DNA of 39,635 nucleotides, from IMG/VR virus record IMGVR_UViG_3300010885_041816, positions 1-39,635 of that record. One strand, given 5' to 3'. This document shows, piece by piece, positions 38,273-39,635 of this stretch. A program made the position numbers and the translations under genes. The stretch's first letter is position 1, and every line of letters begins with the position of its first letter. Origin of the DNA: a virus. The notes under the pieces were generated by a model that did not search any database, was not told where the DNA came from, and was given only the letters and a program-made list of their open reading frames with translations.

Positions 38273-39385
38273 TCACCGCGCCTTCTTGAGCGCCTCGCGC
38301 AACGCCTCCACCTCTGCGTGTTGATACTGCCGATGGACCTTCGTTGAATCGTGGTCTGTGACCATGCGGGCAACGTCGCTCGTCACGCCCGCCGCAGTCA
38401 GCCGGGAAACCATGCTGTGACGGAAGGAATGGAAGCTGATCGTGTGGGTAATGCGGCCCTTGCGCGTGACTGGCACCGGGTCAATTCCAGCAGCCTCAAG
38501 CCAGGCGATGAAGTCAGCCGACACTTTGCCGCCGGAATTACTGCCGCGCCGGATGGTGCTCAGATCGCCGAGGCGCTGCACCAGCTTTGCCAGGAAGCTC
38601 GGAATCGGTAGCACGATCAAACGGCCCTTCCCTTGCTTCTTCTTTGGGTCAATCGTGATCAAGTCGCCCTTGATGGCCGTGGCCGTGGTGGAGAGCAGAT
38701 CCTGGATGCGGTGCCCAGTGTGCCAGCCAAGCAGCGTCAGAGCGCACCAGTCGGACCGCTTCGCCTTTCGCATCGCCCGTAGCAGCTTCCCGCAGTCCTT
38801 GCGGCTGATCGTGCCCTTGTTGAACCTTTCACCGGCCATCTTCTCCACCGCCGCCACAGGATTGTTCGGACGGTGCCCGAGCGCTACGGCCTTGGTGAAG
38901 ATCATGGACACGAAGTTGAGCCGAAAGCGGGCAGTGTTGGCCGATACTGAATCAAGCGACCATCGGTAGTAGCTAGTGCAGTCCGCCGTTGTCCAAGCAT
39001 CGACCGGAGCTTTGCACTTCCAGCTGTCCCATTCCTCCAGAGAAGTCAGAACCGATTCGTAGATCTTGGCAGAACTGGCCGCCAAGGATGCCCGCCCAAT
39101 GAACGCCGTAGCCATCGAGTGGAACGAGGGGACCACTTGCAGCAGATCGACACCAGCGAGCCGCAGAATGTCCGCAACAGCCGACTGCGCCTTCTCCCTC
39201 GTCATGCTCCCGGCCTTGGCCTGCGCTGCCACTCCCTCCAACGTGGCCACGATGCCGAGCGCTTTAGCCTTGTCAGTCTGCCCCGTGGACTGCGGAACGT
39301 GCCGCCACTTGCCCCGGGCTGCATCCCAGGCCCTTACCGAGCCTATCCAAATGTCTGAACCTCTGCGCCGGAATACTGATCCCAT
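38273..39385 (-). CDS. int: Tyrosine integrase
   Basis: This is a 370-residue site-specific recombinase. The N-terminal region (about 1-90) starts with GSVFRRRGSDIWIGSVRAWD, an arm-binding AP2-like region. The core-binding part spans about 95-190. Catalytic residues can be traced: Arg in GWHTGHRIQDLL (about 223), Lys in KKKQGKGR (about 250), His and Arg in SFHSFRHSMVSRL (about 318-324), a later His in DHDSTKVHR, and the nucleophile Tyr in HRQYQHAEVE (about 354). The ATG at 39385 is preferred over a TTG at 39403. It should integrate the phage at a host attB using the neighbouring attP. Confidence 0.92.
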   Translation of the reverse strand: MGSVFRRRGSDIWIGSVRAWDAARGKWRHVPQSTGQTDKAKALGIVATLEGVAAQAKAGSMTREKAQSAVADILRLAGVDLLQVVPSFHSMATAFIGRASLAASSAKIYESVLTSLEEWDSWKCKAPVDAWTTADCTSYYRWSLDSVSANTARFRLNFVSMIFTKAVALGHRPNNPVAAVEKMAGERFNKGTISRKDCGKLLRAMRKAKRSDWCALTLLGWHTGHRIQDLLSTTATAIKGDLITIDPKKKQGKGRLIVLPIPSFLAKLVQRLGDLSTIRRGSNSGGKVSADFIAWLEAAGIDPVPVTRKGRITHTISFHSFRHSMVSRLTAAGVTSDVARMVTDHDSTKVHRQYQHAEVEALREALKKAR

Positions 39386-39402
39386 GCACAAAAAAAGCCA
39401 CA

Positions 39403-39431
39403 AATAAAAGCTTTGTCACCTGAAAGTTCAA
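39403..39431 (-). promoter_or_regulatory. Putative integrase promoter
   Basis: On the minus strand TTGAAC (39431-39426) is followed after 17 bases by TTTATT (39408-39403), each matching four of six consensus positions. The spacer contains one of the two 15-bp direct repeats, so a protein that binds the repeat would compete with polymerase. Transcription would start about ten bases before the integrase ATG. Confidence 0.4.
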
Positions 39432-39519
39432 CTTTGTCACCTGAAACTACAAATCAAAGCCAGATAAGGCGAGGACAGCCATAGAACCGCTGAAAGTTCA
39501 CCCTCGAAAGCGGCGTTTT
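39409..39519. repeat. Probable attP region with arm-site-like repeats
   Basis: CTTTGTCACCTGAAA is repeated exactly at 39411-39425 and 39432-39446 (21-bp step). CTGAAAGTTCA occurs at 39420-39430 and 39490-39500. GCGGCGTT (39510-39517) and AACGCCGC (39600-39607) form an 8-bp inverted repeat across the start of the terminal repeat. Repeats beside int, in the only long non-coding stretch (about 250 bases on the circle), are typical of integrase arm sites. The core crossover site is not identified. Confidence 0.5.
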
Positions 39520-39635
39520 ACCCTTCAATCAAAACAACCGTATTCCATTCGATCATTGCCGCACTAGGCGAAAGTGCTTGGTTGCATAAAAAAAAGCATA
39601 ACGCCGCACGATTTGACAAAAGCGACAAAGGCGAC
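39520..39635. repeat. Direct terminal repeat, right copy
   Basis: This is identical to bases 1-116. Joined through this repeat the map is a circle of 39519 bases, and the last lysis gene is followed by the attP-like region and then the integrase gene. It contains no gene. Confidence 0.95.

Overview
The window looks like the complete genome of a temperate, podovirus-type (T7-like virion) tailed phage infecting a Gram-negative bacterium. The first and last 116 bases are identical, so the sequence is a circular map opened once, or a linear genome with a short direct terminal repeat. The host cannot be named. Some starts have clear Shine-Dalgarno sites (TerL, the gene at 33872, the genes at 36127 and 35672), many have none, and stop/start overlaps (ATGA, GTGA) are the usual way genes are joined. 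Lipoprotein signals in the lysis block argue for an outer membrane. No tRNA, rRNA, CRISPR array, RNA polymerase or DNA polymerase gene was seen.

Almost everything is transcribed leftward (minus strand). From right to left: a tyrosine integrase (38273-39385) beside a non-coding stretch with direct repeats that probably holds attP; a short rightward arm of three small genes (37515-38168), two of them ribbon-helix-helix proteins; a control region with two copies of a 15-bp operator-like sequence (37431-37507); then the leftward early block. That block starts with an RHH protein and a BRO/KilAC antirepressor. It continues through small accessory genes to RecT, a Fe-S PD-(D/E)XK nuclease, zinc-binding miniproteins, a VRR-NUC nuclease, an SF2 helicase, a beta-class DNA methyltransferase, a DUF1376/O-like replication protein and a DnaC-like helicase loader. 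The initiator gene contains a repeat-rich linker that resembles a lambda-type origin.

A promoter with nested inverted repeats (25581-25631) precedes the late block: TerS, TerL, small head genes, a gp8-like connector, scaffold, major capsid protein, gp11- and gp12-like tail tubular proteins, and three internal virion proteins. The first of these fuses a cupin-like domain to a gp14-like region, the second ends in a glucosaminidase-like domain, and the third is a 2239-residue polyvalent protein. After two probable receptor-binding/appendage genes comes a seven-gene overlapping lysis-type cassette with two short lipoproteins, several membrane peptides and a double-psi beta-barrel protein (119-1734). 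Across the circular junction this leads back to the integrase.

The most interesting points are the putative origin inside the initiator gene, the unusual lysis cassette, the RHH-based switch without a recognisable CI-type repressor, the cupin/gp14 fusion, a truncated relic gene kept in translational coupling, and a zinc-finger insertion in a clamp-like protein.
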